From assembly GCF_012927325.1 (NCBI RefSeq), contig NZ_JABBGI010000021.1:17393-81392 (forward strand): a stretch of DNA of 64,000 nucleotides, in the 5' to 3' direction. The stretch comes from Chryseobacterium antibioticum (lineage in GTDB: Bacteria > Bacteroidota > Bacteroidia > Flavobacteriales > Weeksellaceae). Both the position numbers and the translations under genes were made by a program. The notes below the pieces were generated by a model. It was not told the DNA's origin. It was given only the letters and a program-made list of their open reading frames with translations, and made no database searches. Below, piece after piece: positions 18,018 through 26,395 of this stretch; position 1 is the first letter of the stretch; each line of letters starts with the position of its first letter.

Positions 18018-19133
18018 TTATATTTGTGTGATGGTATAAGTTCCGGTACCATCAAAATTGAGGCTGAATTCAACCTTATAGTTTTTGGGTGTGGTAGAAG
18101 AAAGATTGGGAAAGGTAATCGCTGCACCTTCTATATCAAAAGATCCGTCATTCAGGTTATCTCCTAAATCTTCAACCTCTAGACTATCTGAGGCAAGCTG
18201 GATATAAAATGAACCTCCGGTACTGGTGGTAACTCCATTGATAATGGCCGTAAATTTTCCTGTAGCATTATTATAGGTGACAGAAGTTACAGGCGTGGTA
18301 CCTGAAATAGCAGTAAACTTGATTTTGGGAACAAAGTTGAAGAAACCTGCCTTCATTTGCGGACCGTTAGAAGCGACCAGGATCTGGTAGTATCCGTTGG
18401 ACGCAACATTATAATTACTTCCGTTAGCAGTAACGAATCCGTTGGAGTCTGAACCGTAAACCTGTGCACCATTACTCGGTGAAGCTATGAACTTAATCTG
18501 GGTATTGGCCTGAAGGTATTTATAACCCACTTTCGTAGTGCCGTTTCCCCGTAGTAATTCAGCGGAGGAAGGAGTAAAGGAGTTATATGATCCATACGTA
18601 TATAAGTTGGAAGGTAAAGTATTACCAGATGAACTCGTATTCGTAGGCAGACTTAATATACCGGAGTCGCTTACGTTTAATGTATAATTGGTTCCGTTTG
18701 GAGATACCAGAGTAATGCCCTGGCCAGGACCAGTAACGATTGTTTTACTTACCTGCGCATAAGGAACACTCATTAGTTGATTCACTCCAACATTGGTATA
18801 ATTACTTCCACCAGCAGGATCCATTTCTACTTTTACAAATTTGGTATTGGTTCCCCAGTTAATTCCTCCGAAACTCCCTGTAGATGCAGTTCCCTGTCCA
18901 ATATTTAAATTAATCAGACCTTTAGAGTTAGTCGTTTTGTTATGTGTTTCAGTATACAGAACGTTTCCTGTAGCAGTGTTTTCTAAAATGCTTATTTTTA
19001 AAGATACATTTCCGTTGGCAATTGGAGCTCCGGCTGCATTGAAAGCAATCGTCTGATAGCTGAAAGCCTGTGGAACCTGTGCACTTAATAAAGTGGCAAT
19101 ACATAATCCTATAGTAGCGTAAAGTTTTTTCAT
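18018..19133 (-). CDS. Secreted beta-rich protein of unknown function
   Basis: A 371-residue protein with signal peptide MKKLYATIGLCIATLLSAQ. The first 130 residues (PQAFSYQTIAFNAAG, ISILENTATGNVLYTETHN, LINLNIGQGT) form a common N-terminal module of flavobacterial surface proteins. The rest is Ser/Thr/Gly/Asn-rich with a C-terminal beta domain (YKVEFSLNFDGTGTYTITQI). No sorting tail is present here, but the protein is encoded 13 nt after a T9SS-tailed protein and shares its operon. It looks like an envelope or matrix protein. Confidence 0.75.
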   Translation of the reverse strand: MKKLYATIGLCIATLLSAQVPQAFSYQTIAFNAAGAPIANGNVSLKISILENTATGNVLYTETHNKTTNSKGLINLNIGQGTASTGSFGGINWGTNTKFVKVEMDPAGGSNYTNVGVNQLMSVPYAQVSKTIVTGPGQGITLVSPNGTNYTLNVSDSGILSLPTNTSSSGNTLPSNLYTYGSYNSFTPSSAELLRGNGTTKVGYKYLQANTQIKFIASPSNGAQVYGSDSNGFVTANGSNYNVASNGYYQILVASNGPQMKAGFFNFVPKIKFTAISGTTPVTSVTYNNATGKFTAIINGVTTSTGGSFYIQLASDSLEVEDLGDNLNDGSFDIEGAAITFPNLSSTTPKNYKVEFSLNFDGTGTYTITQI

Positions 19134-19146
19134 GTTTGAAGAGTTT

Positions 19147-19599
19147 TTAAGGTTTTTTAATGATTTTAATAGGTTTAAGATCCGGATTTTTAAAAGTGAT
19201 CATATACACTCCGGAATTAAGACTGCGGAGATCAAGCTTCCCACTGTCCAGTTTCACTTTTAATACAAGCCTTCCCGCAGTGTCATACACTTCTGCATCC
19301 TCAATTTTTGATGTTGAGTTTAAAGTGACATGAACAAAATCAGCGGTAGGGTTGGGGTAGATCTTGACATGGTCTTTCTCAAGTTCTTTAATACCTAAAA
19401 CCTTTAAAACAGATTGATAATACATTCCCATAGTTCCTGAATTAGCCTGGTCAGGATCAGTAGGAATTACATAGATTTCTCCTACAGAATGCGTGAAATT
19501 GGTATCAGAAACTGCCCCGGAATTAACATTCCCGATCACAGACTGGGCGAAACCAAAGACCGGCACTCCAAAGAGCAAGAGAGTAATTTTTTTTCGCAT
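19147..19599 (-). CDS. T9SS type A sorting-domain protein
   Basis: A 150-residue protein: signal peptide MRKKITLLLFGVPVFGFAQ, a short linker, then a classic type A T9SS C-terminal domain: KIYPNPTADFVHVTL, VYDTAGRLVLKVKL, DLRSLNSGVYMITF, KIIKKP. The sorting domain makes up most of the protein, so the cargo is minimal. Type A tails direct export through the type IX system to the cell surface. First gene of a two-gene unit with the secreted protein at 18018; the partner may form a complex with it. Confidence 0.9.
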   Translation of the reverse strand: MRKKITLLLFGVPVFGFAQSVIGNVNSGAVSDTNFTHSVGEIYVIPTDPDQANSGTMGMYYQSVLKVLGIKELEKDHVKIYPNPTADFVHVTLNSTSKIEDAEVYDTAGRLVLKVKLDSGKLDLRSLNSGVYMITFKNPDLKPIKIIKKP

Positions 19600-19733
19600 T
19601 GTTATTATTTTTTTTGGATAACGAATATAAATAAAAATCTGACTAAAAAATCACTGCGGGGAGATAAGTCTTTTTATTTTCACTTTAAGAATTATTTAAC
19701 CTTTAATTGACTCTAAAAGCTTTCTATTTTAAG

Positions 19734-19741
19734 TAAATTTG
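19734..19741 (+). promoter_or_regulatory. -7 box TAAATTTG of tpx
   Basis: Perfect TAnnTTTG 19 nt before the ATG of the cytoplasmic tpx. The nearest TTG (19707) is 24 nt upstream, a little far. Confidence 0.45.
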
Positions 19742-19760
19742 AAGAACAAAAAAATAAATT

Positions 19761-20258
19761 ATGTCAAATATTACATTAAAAGGAAACGCAGTCAATACAA
19801 TAGGAACTTTACCATCAGTAGGAACTACCGTTAAGGATTTTGCTTTGGTAGATTCAGGTTTAAATGTGAAAACACTTCATAGTTTTGAAGGAAAGAAAAA
19901 AGTGTTCAATATTTTCCCAAGCATTGATACGCCTACTTGTGCATCTTCAGCAAGAAAATTCAATGAAGAAGCTTCAGGCTTAGGTAATACAGTTGTGATC
20001 AACGTTTCTAAAGATTTGCCTTTTGCTTTGACAAGATTTTGTGCAGCTGAAGGATTGAATAATGTAGAAACCCTTTCAGATTTCAGAAGCAGTTTTGGTG
20101 ACGATTATGAAGTAACCATTACAGATTCTCCGTTAAAGGGTCTTTTAAGCCGTGCTGTCATCGTAACGGACGAAAATAATAAAGTAGTTTATACAGAGCA
20201 GGTTTCTGAAATTGCAGACGAACCTAATTACAGTGCTGCTATTGAAGCATTAAAATAA
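19761..20258 (+). CDS. tpx: Thiol peroxidase
   Basis: A 165-residue cytoplasmic Tpx, the standard length. Peroxidatic Cys in FPSIDTPTCASSARKFN, resolving Cys in LTRFCAAEGLNN; SDFRSSFGDDYEV and GLLSRAVIVTDENN are family stretches. It reduces H2O2 and alkyl hydroperoxides with thioredoxin. Compared with the exported paralogue at 2900 it keeps the TPTC peroxidatic motif (TGVC there). Own promoter and terminator. Confidence 0.95.
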   Translation: MSNITLKGNAVNTIGTLPSVGTTVKDFALVDSGLNVKTLHSFEGKKKVFNIFPSIDTPTCASSARKFNEEASGLGNTVVINVSKDLPFALTRFCAAEGLNNVETLSDFRSSFGDDYEVTITDSPLKGLLSRAVIVTDENNKVVYTEQVSEIADEPNYSAAIEALK

Positions 20259-20278
20259 TTTTGAGATAAAATTTTTAT

Positions 20279-20316
20279 AAAAGCCTTGTGAAAGTTTTAT
20301 TTTGCAGGGCTTTTTC
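20279..20316 (+). terminator. Terminator after tpx
   Basis: AAAAGCCTTG / CAGGGCTTTT stem with a 16-nt loop and T run. It overlaps the apparent 5' part of the next open frame, supporting the later start at 20347 for that gene. Confidence 0.8.
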
Positions 20317-20346
20317 AGCAGTAAGAATGTCAAAAATCCGGGTCAG

Positions 20347-20694
20347 ATGGTAAAGAGAATTGTAGCCAATATAAAGACAGATGATCTGTCAAAAGCAGAT
20401 CATTTCTATCGTGATATTCTGGGTCTTGAAATATTGATGGATCACGGATGGATCAAAACTTTTGGAAATCAGGAAGATGCAAAAGTTCAGGTAAGTTTTG
20501 CCAACCAGGGCGGAAACGATACCGAAGTTCCTCATCTTTCTATTGAAGTGGATAATGCAGATGAAGTGTATGAGAAAATGCAGGAGGCAGGTTTCGAAAT
20601 TATTTACGCAATGACCAATGAAGACTGGGGAGTACGCAGATTCTTTGTCAAAGATCCATTTGGACAATTAATTAATATACTTTCACATCAATAA
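20347..20694 (+). CDS. VOC (glyoxalase/bleomycin-resistance fold) protein
   Basis: A 115-residue single-module VOC protein, starting at ATG 20347 (MVKRIVANIKTDDLSKADHF); the frame is open back to a TTG at 20302 but that falls in the tpx terminator. Typical VOC elements: HFYRDILGLEILMD, VPHLSIEVDNADEV, GVRRFFVKDPFGQLINIL. Members bind small molecules or catalyse isomerisation using a metal; the substrate is unknown. Precedes another VOC gene by 46 nt. Confidence 0.85.
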   Translation: MVKRIVANIKTDDLSKADHFYRDILGLEILMDHGWIKTFGNQEDAKVQVSFANQGGNDTEVPHLSIEVDNADEVYEKMQEAGFEIIYAMTNEDWGVRRFFVKDPFGQLINILSHQ

Positions 20695-20740
20695 TTTACT
20701 TGCAATAAGTAATATTAATTCAAAAAGACAACTTTTACAC

Positions 20741-21145
20741 ATGAAAGCAGAGAAGATCATTCCGGTTCTCAGGATTTTTGATTACAAAAAAGCGATCGAG
20801 TTTTATATCGATTGGTTGGGGTTTAAAGTGGTATGGGAACATCATTTTGAAGAAAATACACCTGTTTATATGGAAGTGAAAAAAGAAAACATCATTCTCC
20901 ATCTAAGCGAACATCATGGAGACGGAACGCCCGGAAGCAGAGTGTTCATCTGGGGAGAAGGTGTTGCAGATTACCACAAAGAACTGATTGATAAAAAATA
21001 CAAATACAACCGCCCCGGACTTGAAAAAGCCTTTTATGGAGCGGTATCTTTTACAGTAGATGATCCGTTTGGAAATAAAATCATATTCAACGAAGAATTT
21101 GATGAAGAGAAACATAAAGACCTTGAATTCTTTTCAATTCATTAA
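20741..21145 (+). CDS. Bleomycin resistance-like VOC protein
   Basis: A 134-residue VOC protein of the bleomycin-binding type: KAEKIIPVLRIFDYKKAIEF, YIDWLGFKVVWEHHF, IILHLSEHHGDGTPGSRVFI, and SFTVDDPFGNKIIFNEEFDE. The pattern matches the 'glyoxalase superfamily protein' group found in soil Bacteroidota; those with a single module act as dimers that sequester hydrophobic drugs. Not proof of bleomycin resistance. The gene is followed by a dispersed two-hairpin element. Confidence 0.85.
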   Translation: MKAEKIIPVLRIFDYKKAIEFYIDWLGFKVVWEHHFEENTPVYMEVKKENIILHLSEHHGDGTPGSRVFIWGEGVADYHKELIDKKYKYNRPGLEKAFYGAVSFTVDDPFGNKIIFNEEFDEEKHKDLEFFSIH

Positions 21146-21147
21146 TA

Positions 21148-21214
21148 TCAATAGGAACGGACTTTAGTCCGTTTAATAATGAAATGAATAAGAAAATCGA
21201 TGATTCAAATCATC
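21148..21214. repeat. Dispersed two-hairpin element, copy 1
   Basis: TCAATAGGAACGGACTTTAG starts the element; the first hairpin is AACGGACT/AGTCCGTT and the second GATGATT/AATCATC. Copies with the same TCAATAGG lead and a GGGCTTTAGCCC hairpin are at 56382 and 57821. Confidence 0.6.
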
Positions 21215-21260
21215 AAAAAAGAATCAATACAATAATTACCTTTACACTTTAGAATATACT

Positions 21261-22472
21261 ATGAAACGTTCAGGAACTGCAGATATGCCTTTACATTACG
21301 GAAAAGTACCGCCGTGGCTGTATGAGCGTATGTCCGCACTTGGACTTTCCATTATTGAAGTCATTTTAATGGATTATGGTAAAGATGAAGTGCTCAGAAG
21401 GCTGGCAGATCCCTTCTGGTTTCAGAGTTTTGGAGCTGTGATGGGAATGGACTGGCATTCTTCAGGGATTACCACTTCTGTGATGGGCGCTTTGAAACGT
21501 TCCATTAACCCTAATTCTCAAGCGCTGGGGCTTTATATCTGTGGCGGAAAAGGGAAATTATCAAGAGAAACTCCATCGGAACTTATTCAGATTGCTGATA
21601 AAACAGGGCTGAACGGCCATGAACTGGTAAGAGCCAGCAAACTCTCCGCGAAAGTGGATAATACAGCCATTCAGGATGGGTATCAATTGTATCTGCATAA
21701 TTTTATTTTAGCGGATAACGGAAGCTGGAGTGTGGTGCAACAAGGAATGCATGAATCAGATGGTACCGCGAGACGCTATCACTGGCATTCCGGAAATATC
21801 AAATCATTTATAGAAGAGCCTCACACAGGGATCAATGGTGTTTCCAGAGGAAAGATCCTCAACCTTACCGATGCTGAAGCTTCAGAAAACAGAAAAGGAA
21901 TTCTGGATATTTCCCATACCGATTCCATTGATGTCATGAAAGATTTTTCAAGATTGATTCTTCCTGCTCATCACGATGTTCAGGCCTCAGACGTTGATTT
22001 AAAACGCTTGGGTGCCCTTTTATATCTCACCCGCGAGCAGCAACCTCAGAATTTTGAGGATCTTTTAATGTTCGAAGGCGTAGGACCCAGAACCATGCAG
22101 TCTTTGGCATTGGTGAGCGAAGTGATCCACGGTGCTCCGTCAAGGTTTGCTGATCCTGCACGATTTTCCTTTGCCCATGGTGGAAAAGACGGACATCCTT
22201 TCCCGGTTCCAACCAAAACCTATGATGAAAGCATCAGTATTCTCAGAAAAGGAATCGAAAAATCCAAACTTGGAAACTCTGATAAGCTGAATACTTTAAA
22301 TAAACTTCATCAGATTGTGGCAGCCACCGAAAAAGACTTTACACCGGATTTCGATATCCAGCAGGTGATAGAAGAAGAAAGACAGAATTCATGGCGCTTC
22401 GGAGGAAAAACGGTTTTCGGAGATGCCGAACCTCCCAAAAAACCAAAACCAATCCAGCTTTCTCTATTCTGA
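21261..22472 (+). CDS. DUF763 domain-containing protein
   Basis: A 403-residue member of DUF763, starting MKRSGTADMPLHYGKVPPWL, the fixed family opening. Other conserved stretches: FQSFGAVMGMDWHSSGITTS, YHWHSGNIKSFIEEPHTGI, and the C-terminal helix-hairpin-helix-like LMFEGVGPRTMQSLALVSEV. The family is widespread in archaea and bacteria without an assigned reaction; the HhH-like part hints at nucleic-acid binding. Single gene. Confidence 0.9.
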   Translation: MKRSGTADMPLHYGKVPPWLYERMSALGLSIIEVILMDYGKDEVLRRLADPFWFQSFGAVMGMDWHSSGITTSVMGALKRSINPNSQALGLYICGGKGKLSRETPSELIQIADKTGLNGHELVRASKLSAKVDNTAIQDGYQLYLHNFILADNGSWSVVQQGMHESDGTARRYHWHSGNIKSFIEEPHTGINGVSRGKILNLTDAEASENRKGILDISHTDSIDVMKDFSRLILPAHHDVQASDVDLKRLGALLYLTREQQPQNFEDLLMFEGVGPRTMQSLALVSEVIHGAPSRFADPARFSFAHGGKDGHPFPVPTKTYDESISILRKGIEKSKLGNSDKLNTLNKLHQIVAATEKDFTPDFDIQQVIEEERQNSWRFGGKTVFGDAEPPKKPKPIQLSLF

Positions 22473-22541
22473 TATAATGTATAATAGTTCAGAATGTTTT
22501 CTTACGCTCAATTTTTTTAATAATCATCGGTTCTTACGATT

Positions 22542-22600
22542 ACTCCCATTGAATGGGCGAGTATTCCCATCCTTTGGAAGGGTGGCAAATTGAAGATTTG
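22542..22600. repeat. Three consecutive hairpins in the DUF763-Crp gap
   Basis: ACTCCCATT/AATGGGCGAGT, then CCATCCTT/AAGGGTGG with a TGG loop, then CAAAT/ATTTG. GGGTGG recurs as GGGGTGG just after the third. I recall similar 'GGGTGGCAAA...GACGGGGTGG' strings elsewhere in Chryseobacterium genomes, but cannot check it here. Confidence 0.45.
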
Positions 22601-22765
22601 ACGGGGTGGTTAAAACATGTTTAATTATTTAGAAACAATAAAAACAGTTAGTAATAATACTGTTAAATGCAGCTTTCTTTACATATTTTATTGATTTGTT
22701 TAATGCTTTTGATCCATGATTCAATTAAAAATTCTATTTTTAAAGCTTTAACAAACACCGACTCA

Positions 22766-23356
22766 ATGACCAGTAAAGCCTTAGAAATCTGCTATGATTT
22801 CCCGTTTTTTCTACAGGAAGAGCTTGACGAAATATTTCAGGCTCATGAAAAAGTGTCATTCCAAAAAGGAGACATCATTCTTGAAGAAGGAAAAATGGCC
22901 AATGAATATTATATTCTGGAAAAAGGCCTCGCCCGCTCCTATGTCAACGATTTTAGCGGAAATGAAGTAACCACCCACTTTTTTGCAGATAATGAGATCA
23001 TTATTGAAGTCTTATCCCTTTTCCAGAGAATTCCTTCCCAGGAAAATATCGTCTGCATCACAGACTGTGAATGCTGGAGGTTTGACTTTGAAACATTCCA
23101 GGAGCTGTACCATAAAATTCCTAATCTCAGTGAATGGGGCAGATCATGGATGTCAAAAGAGCTTTTTGTCTATAAACAGCGTTCGGTGGAAATGTTTACC
23201 CTTTCTGCAACCAAACGTTATCTTAATCTTTTAGAACAAAAGCCACAAGTGGTGCAGTTTGCACCCCTCAAACAGATCGCCTCCTATCTGGGTGTTACAG
23301 ATACTTCTCTGAGCCGGATTCGTAAAGAAATAGTTTCCCATCCCAAGAAAAATTAA
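22766..23356 (+). CDS. Crp/Fnr-family transcriptional regulator
   Basis: A 196-residue protein from ATG 22766 (MTSKALEICYDFPFFLQEEL); the open frame back to 22667 adds a hydrophobic tail not seen in this family. Cyclic-nucleotide-binding-like beta roll: ISFQKGDIILEEG-type start (VSFQKGDIILEEGKMANEYY), GLARSYVNDFSGNEVTTHFF. C-terminal helix-turn-helix: APLKQIASYLGVTDTSLSRI. No Fe-S cysteines like Fnr. A perfect CTTGTC-N4-GACAAG palindrome lies 3 nt after its stop, against the promoter of the next gene. Confidence 0.85.
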   Translation: MTSKALEICYDFPFFLQEELDEIFQAHEKVSFQKGDIILEEGKMANEYYILEKGLARSYVNDFSGNEVTTHFFADNEIIIEVLSLFQRIPSQENIVCITDCECWRFDFETFQELYHKIPNLSEWGRSWMSKELFVYKQRSVEMFTLSATKRYLNLLEQKPQVVQFAPLKQIASYLGVTDTSLSRIRKEIVSHPKKN

Positions 23357-23358
23357 AT

Positions 23359-23374
23359 CTTGTCCTATGACAAG
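23359..23374. promoter_or_regulatory. Operator candidate CTTGTC-N4-GACAAG
   Basis: A perfect 6-bp inverted repeat with a 4-bp centre (CTAT), directly upstream of and touching the -33 TTG of the VOC promoter. The spacing equals that of Fnr-type half-sites. The neighbouring Crp/Fnr protein is the obvious candidate binder (inference). Confidence 0.6.
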
Positions 23375-23403
23375 TTGATTTTCATAAAGGCTTGGTAATT
23401 TTG
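23375..23403 (+). promoter_or_regulatory. Promoter TTG-N18-TAATTTTG
   Basis: TTG at 23375-23377 and TAATTTTG at 23396-23403, 30 nt before the VOC gene ATG. Best full promoter in the window along with the one at 504. Confidence 0.7.
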
Positions 23404-23433
23404 GTTAAAAGTTAAACATCAAATAATTATAAT

Positions 23434-23844
23434 ATGAAAATCAATCAGATCTATGTCAATCTTCCTGTAAAAGATGTGCAGAAAACAAGAGAATTTTGGA
23501 CAAAAATTGGTTTTTCTTTCAACGAACAGATGTCTAGTGAAAAAGCAGTTTGTATCGAAATGAAAGAAGAACAGATCTACGTTATGTTTCTGACCGAAGA
23601 ATCTTTCCAGACTTTTTCCGAAAGACCTGTTCCAAAAGGCGATACTACCCAGGTTCTTGTTGCGATTAGTCTTGACAGCCGGGAAGAAGTTGATCAGGTA
23701 GTGAATACAGCTTTGGAAAATGGAGCTACCCAGCATGAGGAACCTCAGGATTACGGATGGATGTATCATAATTCTTTCTGGGACATTAACGGACATGGTT
23801 GGAACGTCATGTTTGCGGACGCTTCTCAACTCCCAGTAGAATAA
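23434..23844 (+). CDS. VOC-family protein, probable Crp/Fnr target
   Basis: A 136-residue glyoxalase-fold protein: KINQIYVNLPVKDVQKTREF, WTKIGFSFNEQMSSEKAVCI, LVAISLDSREEVDQVV, then YGWMYHNSFWDINGHGWNVM. The final 'D.NGHxW' segment is typical of lactoylglutathione lyase-like proteins of Bacteroidota. Its promoter carries the CTTGTC-N4-GACAAG palindrome. It heads a run of small-molecule proteins that continues to 31.5 kb. Confidence 0.85.
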   Translation: MKINQIYVNLPVKDVQKTREFWTKIGFSFNEQMSSEKAVCIEMKEEQIYVMFLTEESFQTFSERPVPKGDTTQVLVAISLDSREEVDQVVNTALENGATQHEEPQDYGWMYHNSFWDINGHGWNVMFADASQLPVE

Positions 23845-24057
23845 TTAATCAGTTGGATAAAAAATTAAAGGCAGTCAATACTCCTATTCCGGAAAGCAAA
23901 AAATAACCAGATAAAAATAACGTGTTAATTTGGAAAGTCATCATAAAGAATCTGTGGCTATCCGGATACCCTGTGGGGGAAAATGAGAAACTTGTCATAT
24001 TCTCCAGTTCAGCGAATCTGCTTGATTCAGGAGACGTAAAAATAAAAATCTAAAGTT

Positions 24058-24519
24058 ATGGAAACACAATCCAATGATATAGAAATCATAAAAATTCACG
24101 TATTCAGCAATTATAAAGTGATTTCAATGAATATCGACAGCATCACCCATGAAGAATCTATGATCTTTCCGAATGGTGAAGCGAACTGCATGAACTGGAT
24201 TTTAGGACATTTAATTTACATCAGAAATGCTTTCTTAAATGTTCTTGGCGAAGAATCTGTGTGGGACAGTGAAAAATTTTCATGCTACAACAGAGGAGCT
24301 ATTCCACTTGAAAGAAAAGAGGAATTGGTCACTTTTGAAGAACTGAAGTCTTATCTCCAGCAATCTCAGGATAAACTGGAAGCAAAGCTCATCAGTATGG
24401 AAAGCTTTCATCCGGAAACGGTGAACGATATTGCGATCCTAAGCTTTCATGAAAATTATCACAGTGGACAATTAGGCTACCTCAGAAGAATTCTCGGAAA
24501 ACCGGGCGCTATAAAATAA
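24058..24519 (+). CDS. DinB-family protein
   Basis: A 153-residue four-helix-bundle protein of the DinB/DUF664 type. The three metal-ligand His are visible: ILGHLIYIRNAF and FHENYHSGQLGYLRRILG (HxxxH). Members are bacillithiol/mycothiol-type S-transferases or stress proteins; here the partner thiol is unknown. A related gene at 25040 lacks all three His. No operon overlap; 59 nt to the SRPBCC gene. Confidence 0.85.
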   Translation: METQSNDIEIIKIHVFSNYKVISMNIDSITHEESMIFPNGEANCMNWILGHLIYIRNAFLNVLGEESVWDSEKFSCYNRGAIPLERKEELVTFEELKSYLQQSQDKLEAKLISMESFHPETVNDIAILSFHENYHSGQLGYLRRILGKPGAIK

Positions 24520-24578
24520 TCCTGAAAAGAATAGCTTGATGTGAAACATCACCAAAAAAAATCCAAATCCCTAATACT

Positions 24579-25019
24579 ATGGACAATTCCTTTTCAATTC
24601 TCCACGACCTGGAAGTCGATTCCACCCTGGAAAATGTATTTCGAATGGTTTCCGTTCCCGAATTTCTCAATGAATGGTGGACCCATTATTGTCAGGGCGT
24701 CCCCGAGCCCGATTCAGAATATACTTTCGAATTTTCCGAAAAGGATATTTTAAAAGGAAAAATCTCAAAATTCAATCCTCCTTATGAAATTGAATTTTTA
24801 ATAACAGACGGTGATAAAGATTGGGTAGAAACCAGCGTTGGGTTTATTTTAAAAGAAGCCGGAAATGGAACTAAGTTAAGTTTTTATCATACCAACTGGA
24901 AAGATACCAATGAGCATTTTCGTCAGACCTCATTTTGCTGGGCACTGTATTTAAGAGTTTTGAGAAAATTTGCAGAAGAGGGACTTCATGTTCCTTATTC
25001 AGAAAGATATCATTTTTAA
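24579..25019 (+). CDS. SRPBCC (START-like) domain protein
   Basis: A 146-residue hydrophobic-pocket protein: FSILHDLEVDSTLENVFRMV, PEFLNEWWTHYCQGVPEPDS, GKISKFNPPYEIEFLI, then SFCWALYLRVLRKFAEEG (C-terminal long helix). It resembles AHSA1-like proteins of the SRPBCC superfamily, which bind lipids or small ligands. The next gene, a DinB relative, starts 20 nt downstream. Confidence 0.8.
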   Translation: MDNSFSILHDLEVDSTLENVFRMVSVPEFLNEWWTHYCQGVPEPDSEYTFEFSEKDILKGKISKFNPPYEIEFLITDGDKDWVETSVGFILKEAGNGTKLSFYHTNWKDTNEHFRQTSFCWALYLRVLRKFAEEGLHVPYSERYHF

Positions 25020-25039
25020 AACAACTAAAAATCAAAGAA

Positions 25040-25564
25040 ATGGACACACCAAAATCAAAAAAAATGGAGATCGTTATGCCGGCTTACAGAATGCACACCC
25101 AAAGCTTTCTCAATGTTTTGGACGGTATTTCGGAAGAAGATGCATTGAAAAGAATTGACGGAAAAACCAACCATATTGTCTGGATGGCAGGGAACTTTGT
25201 GAATATGCGTTATAGCCTGGGTTGGGTTTTAGGACTCAGAGATGAAGATCCTTACAGCGATCTTTTCTTTCAGGGAAAAGCACTGGATGAAAGTTATAAG
25301 TATCCGAGTTTAGATGAATTGGAGAAAAACTTCCATGATATTTCGCCAAAAGTATTTCAGAAGCTGGCGGAAGTGACTGATGAAGAATTGGACGAAATAT
25401 TCGAGATCGGGATGAATATTCCTTTTGTCCGTGAAACCAAACTCAATTTCGCAGGAATGTGTATAGGTCGTGAGGACTATTTATGCGGACAGATAGGTTT
25501 GATGAGAAGAATATTGGGTTATCCGGGAATGAAATATGATATGGATGAAAATCTAAAGTATTAG
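25040..25564 (+). CDS. DinB-like protein lacking the metal ligands
   Basis: 174 residues from ATG 25040 (MDTPKSKKMEIVMPAYRMHT); the frame is open further back inside the previous gene. The DinB fold is clear when aligned with 24058: NHIVWMAGNFVNMRYSLGWV replaces the GH ligand by GN, and CIGREDYLCGQIGLMRRILG replaces HENYH by REDYL. All three His are gone, while the flanking GQxGxxRRILG is kept. It should not bind the usual metal. Followed 1 nt later by a hydrolase gene, so probably translated together with it. Confidence 0.8.
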   Translation: MDTPKSKKMEIVMPAYRMHTQSFLNVLDGISEEDALKRIDGKTNHIVWMAGNFVNMRYSLGWVLGLRDEDPYSDLFFQGKALDESYKYPSLDELEKNFHDISPKVFQKLAEVTDEELDEIFEIGMNIPFVRETKLNFAGMCIGREDYLCGQIGLMRRILGYPGMKYDMDENLKY

Positions 25565-25565
25565 T

Positions 25566-26342
25566 ATGGAACCCAAAGAAAAAGGCTACAAACAGGTCAA
25601 CGGAATCCGTATGTATTACGAAGTTTATGGCTCAGGAAAACCTGTGGTACTGATTCATGGTGGCGGTTCCTCGATCCTGTTTGATTTTAAGGAAATAATC
25701 TCCAGACTGGAAGGACAGTTTCAGTTAATAGGAATTGATCTGCAGAACCATGGAATGACTGATCACCGGGATATTCCCGAAACTTTTGAACAGGATGCTC
25801 ATGATGTAACCGCTCTTTTAAAAGAACTCCACATTGAAAAAGCTTCCTTCTGGGGCTTCAGTAACGGAGGGAATACCGTGATGCAGATTGCCCACCGTTA
25901 CCCTGGAATTGTTGAAAAACTGATTGTTGCCTCCGCATTCTACAAAAGAAATGGAATGATGGATGGCTTTTTCGAAAGTATGGCAGAAGCCACTTTGGAA
26001 TCAATGCCCGAGCCTCTTAAGATCAATTTTCTTAACCTGAATCCGGATTTTTCAAAGCTTGAAAATCTTTTCGATAAAGACAGCAAAAGGATGCAGACTT
26101 TTGAAGATTGGGATGAGGCTGTTTTAACCTCTATAGAAGCTCCCACCTTATTGATCAGCGGAGACAAAGACGTTATGAAACCTGAACATACGGTAGAAAT
26201 GTGGCGATTGATCCCGGATTCTCAACTGATGATCCTTCCGGCAACCCACGGCTCCTATATGATGGCCGATTTTGGAGGAAATACAGACCATAATTTAATA
26301 AATCTAACGGTTAACGAGGTGACGAAATTTCTAAACCCTTAG
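25566..26342 (+). CDS. Alpha/beta hydrolase
   Basis: A 258-residue alpha/beta hydrolase: oxyanion part VVLIHGGGSSILFD, nucleophile elbow ASFWGFSNGGNTVMQ (GFSNGG), acid in LLISGDKDVMKPEHT, and His in ILPATHGSYMM. The layout fits esterases or C-C bond hydrolases of small substrates. It starts 1 nt after the metal-free DinB gene, suggesting a functional pair. Confidence 0.9.
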   Translation: MEPKEKGYKQVNGIRMYYEVYGSGKPVVLIHGGGSSILFDFKEIISRLEGQFQLIGIDLQNHGMTDHRDIPETFEQDAHDVTALLKELHIEKASFWGFSNGGNTVMQIAHRYPGIVEKLIVASAFYKRNGMMDGFFESMAEATLESMPEPLKINFLNLNPDFSKLENLFDKDSKRMQTFEDWDEAVLTSIEAPTLLISGDKDVMKPEHTVEMWRLIPDSQLMILPATHGSYMMADFGGNTDHNLINLTVNEVTKFLNP

Positions 26343-26395
26343 CGTTTAAAACAAAAACATAAAAATCATTACTATTAATTTAAAAATCAAAAATC

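Noticed and set aside
20302..20346. Upstream TTG start of the VOC gene
   Set aside because: It would begin inside the tpx terminator stem; ATG 20347 starts at the normal family position.
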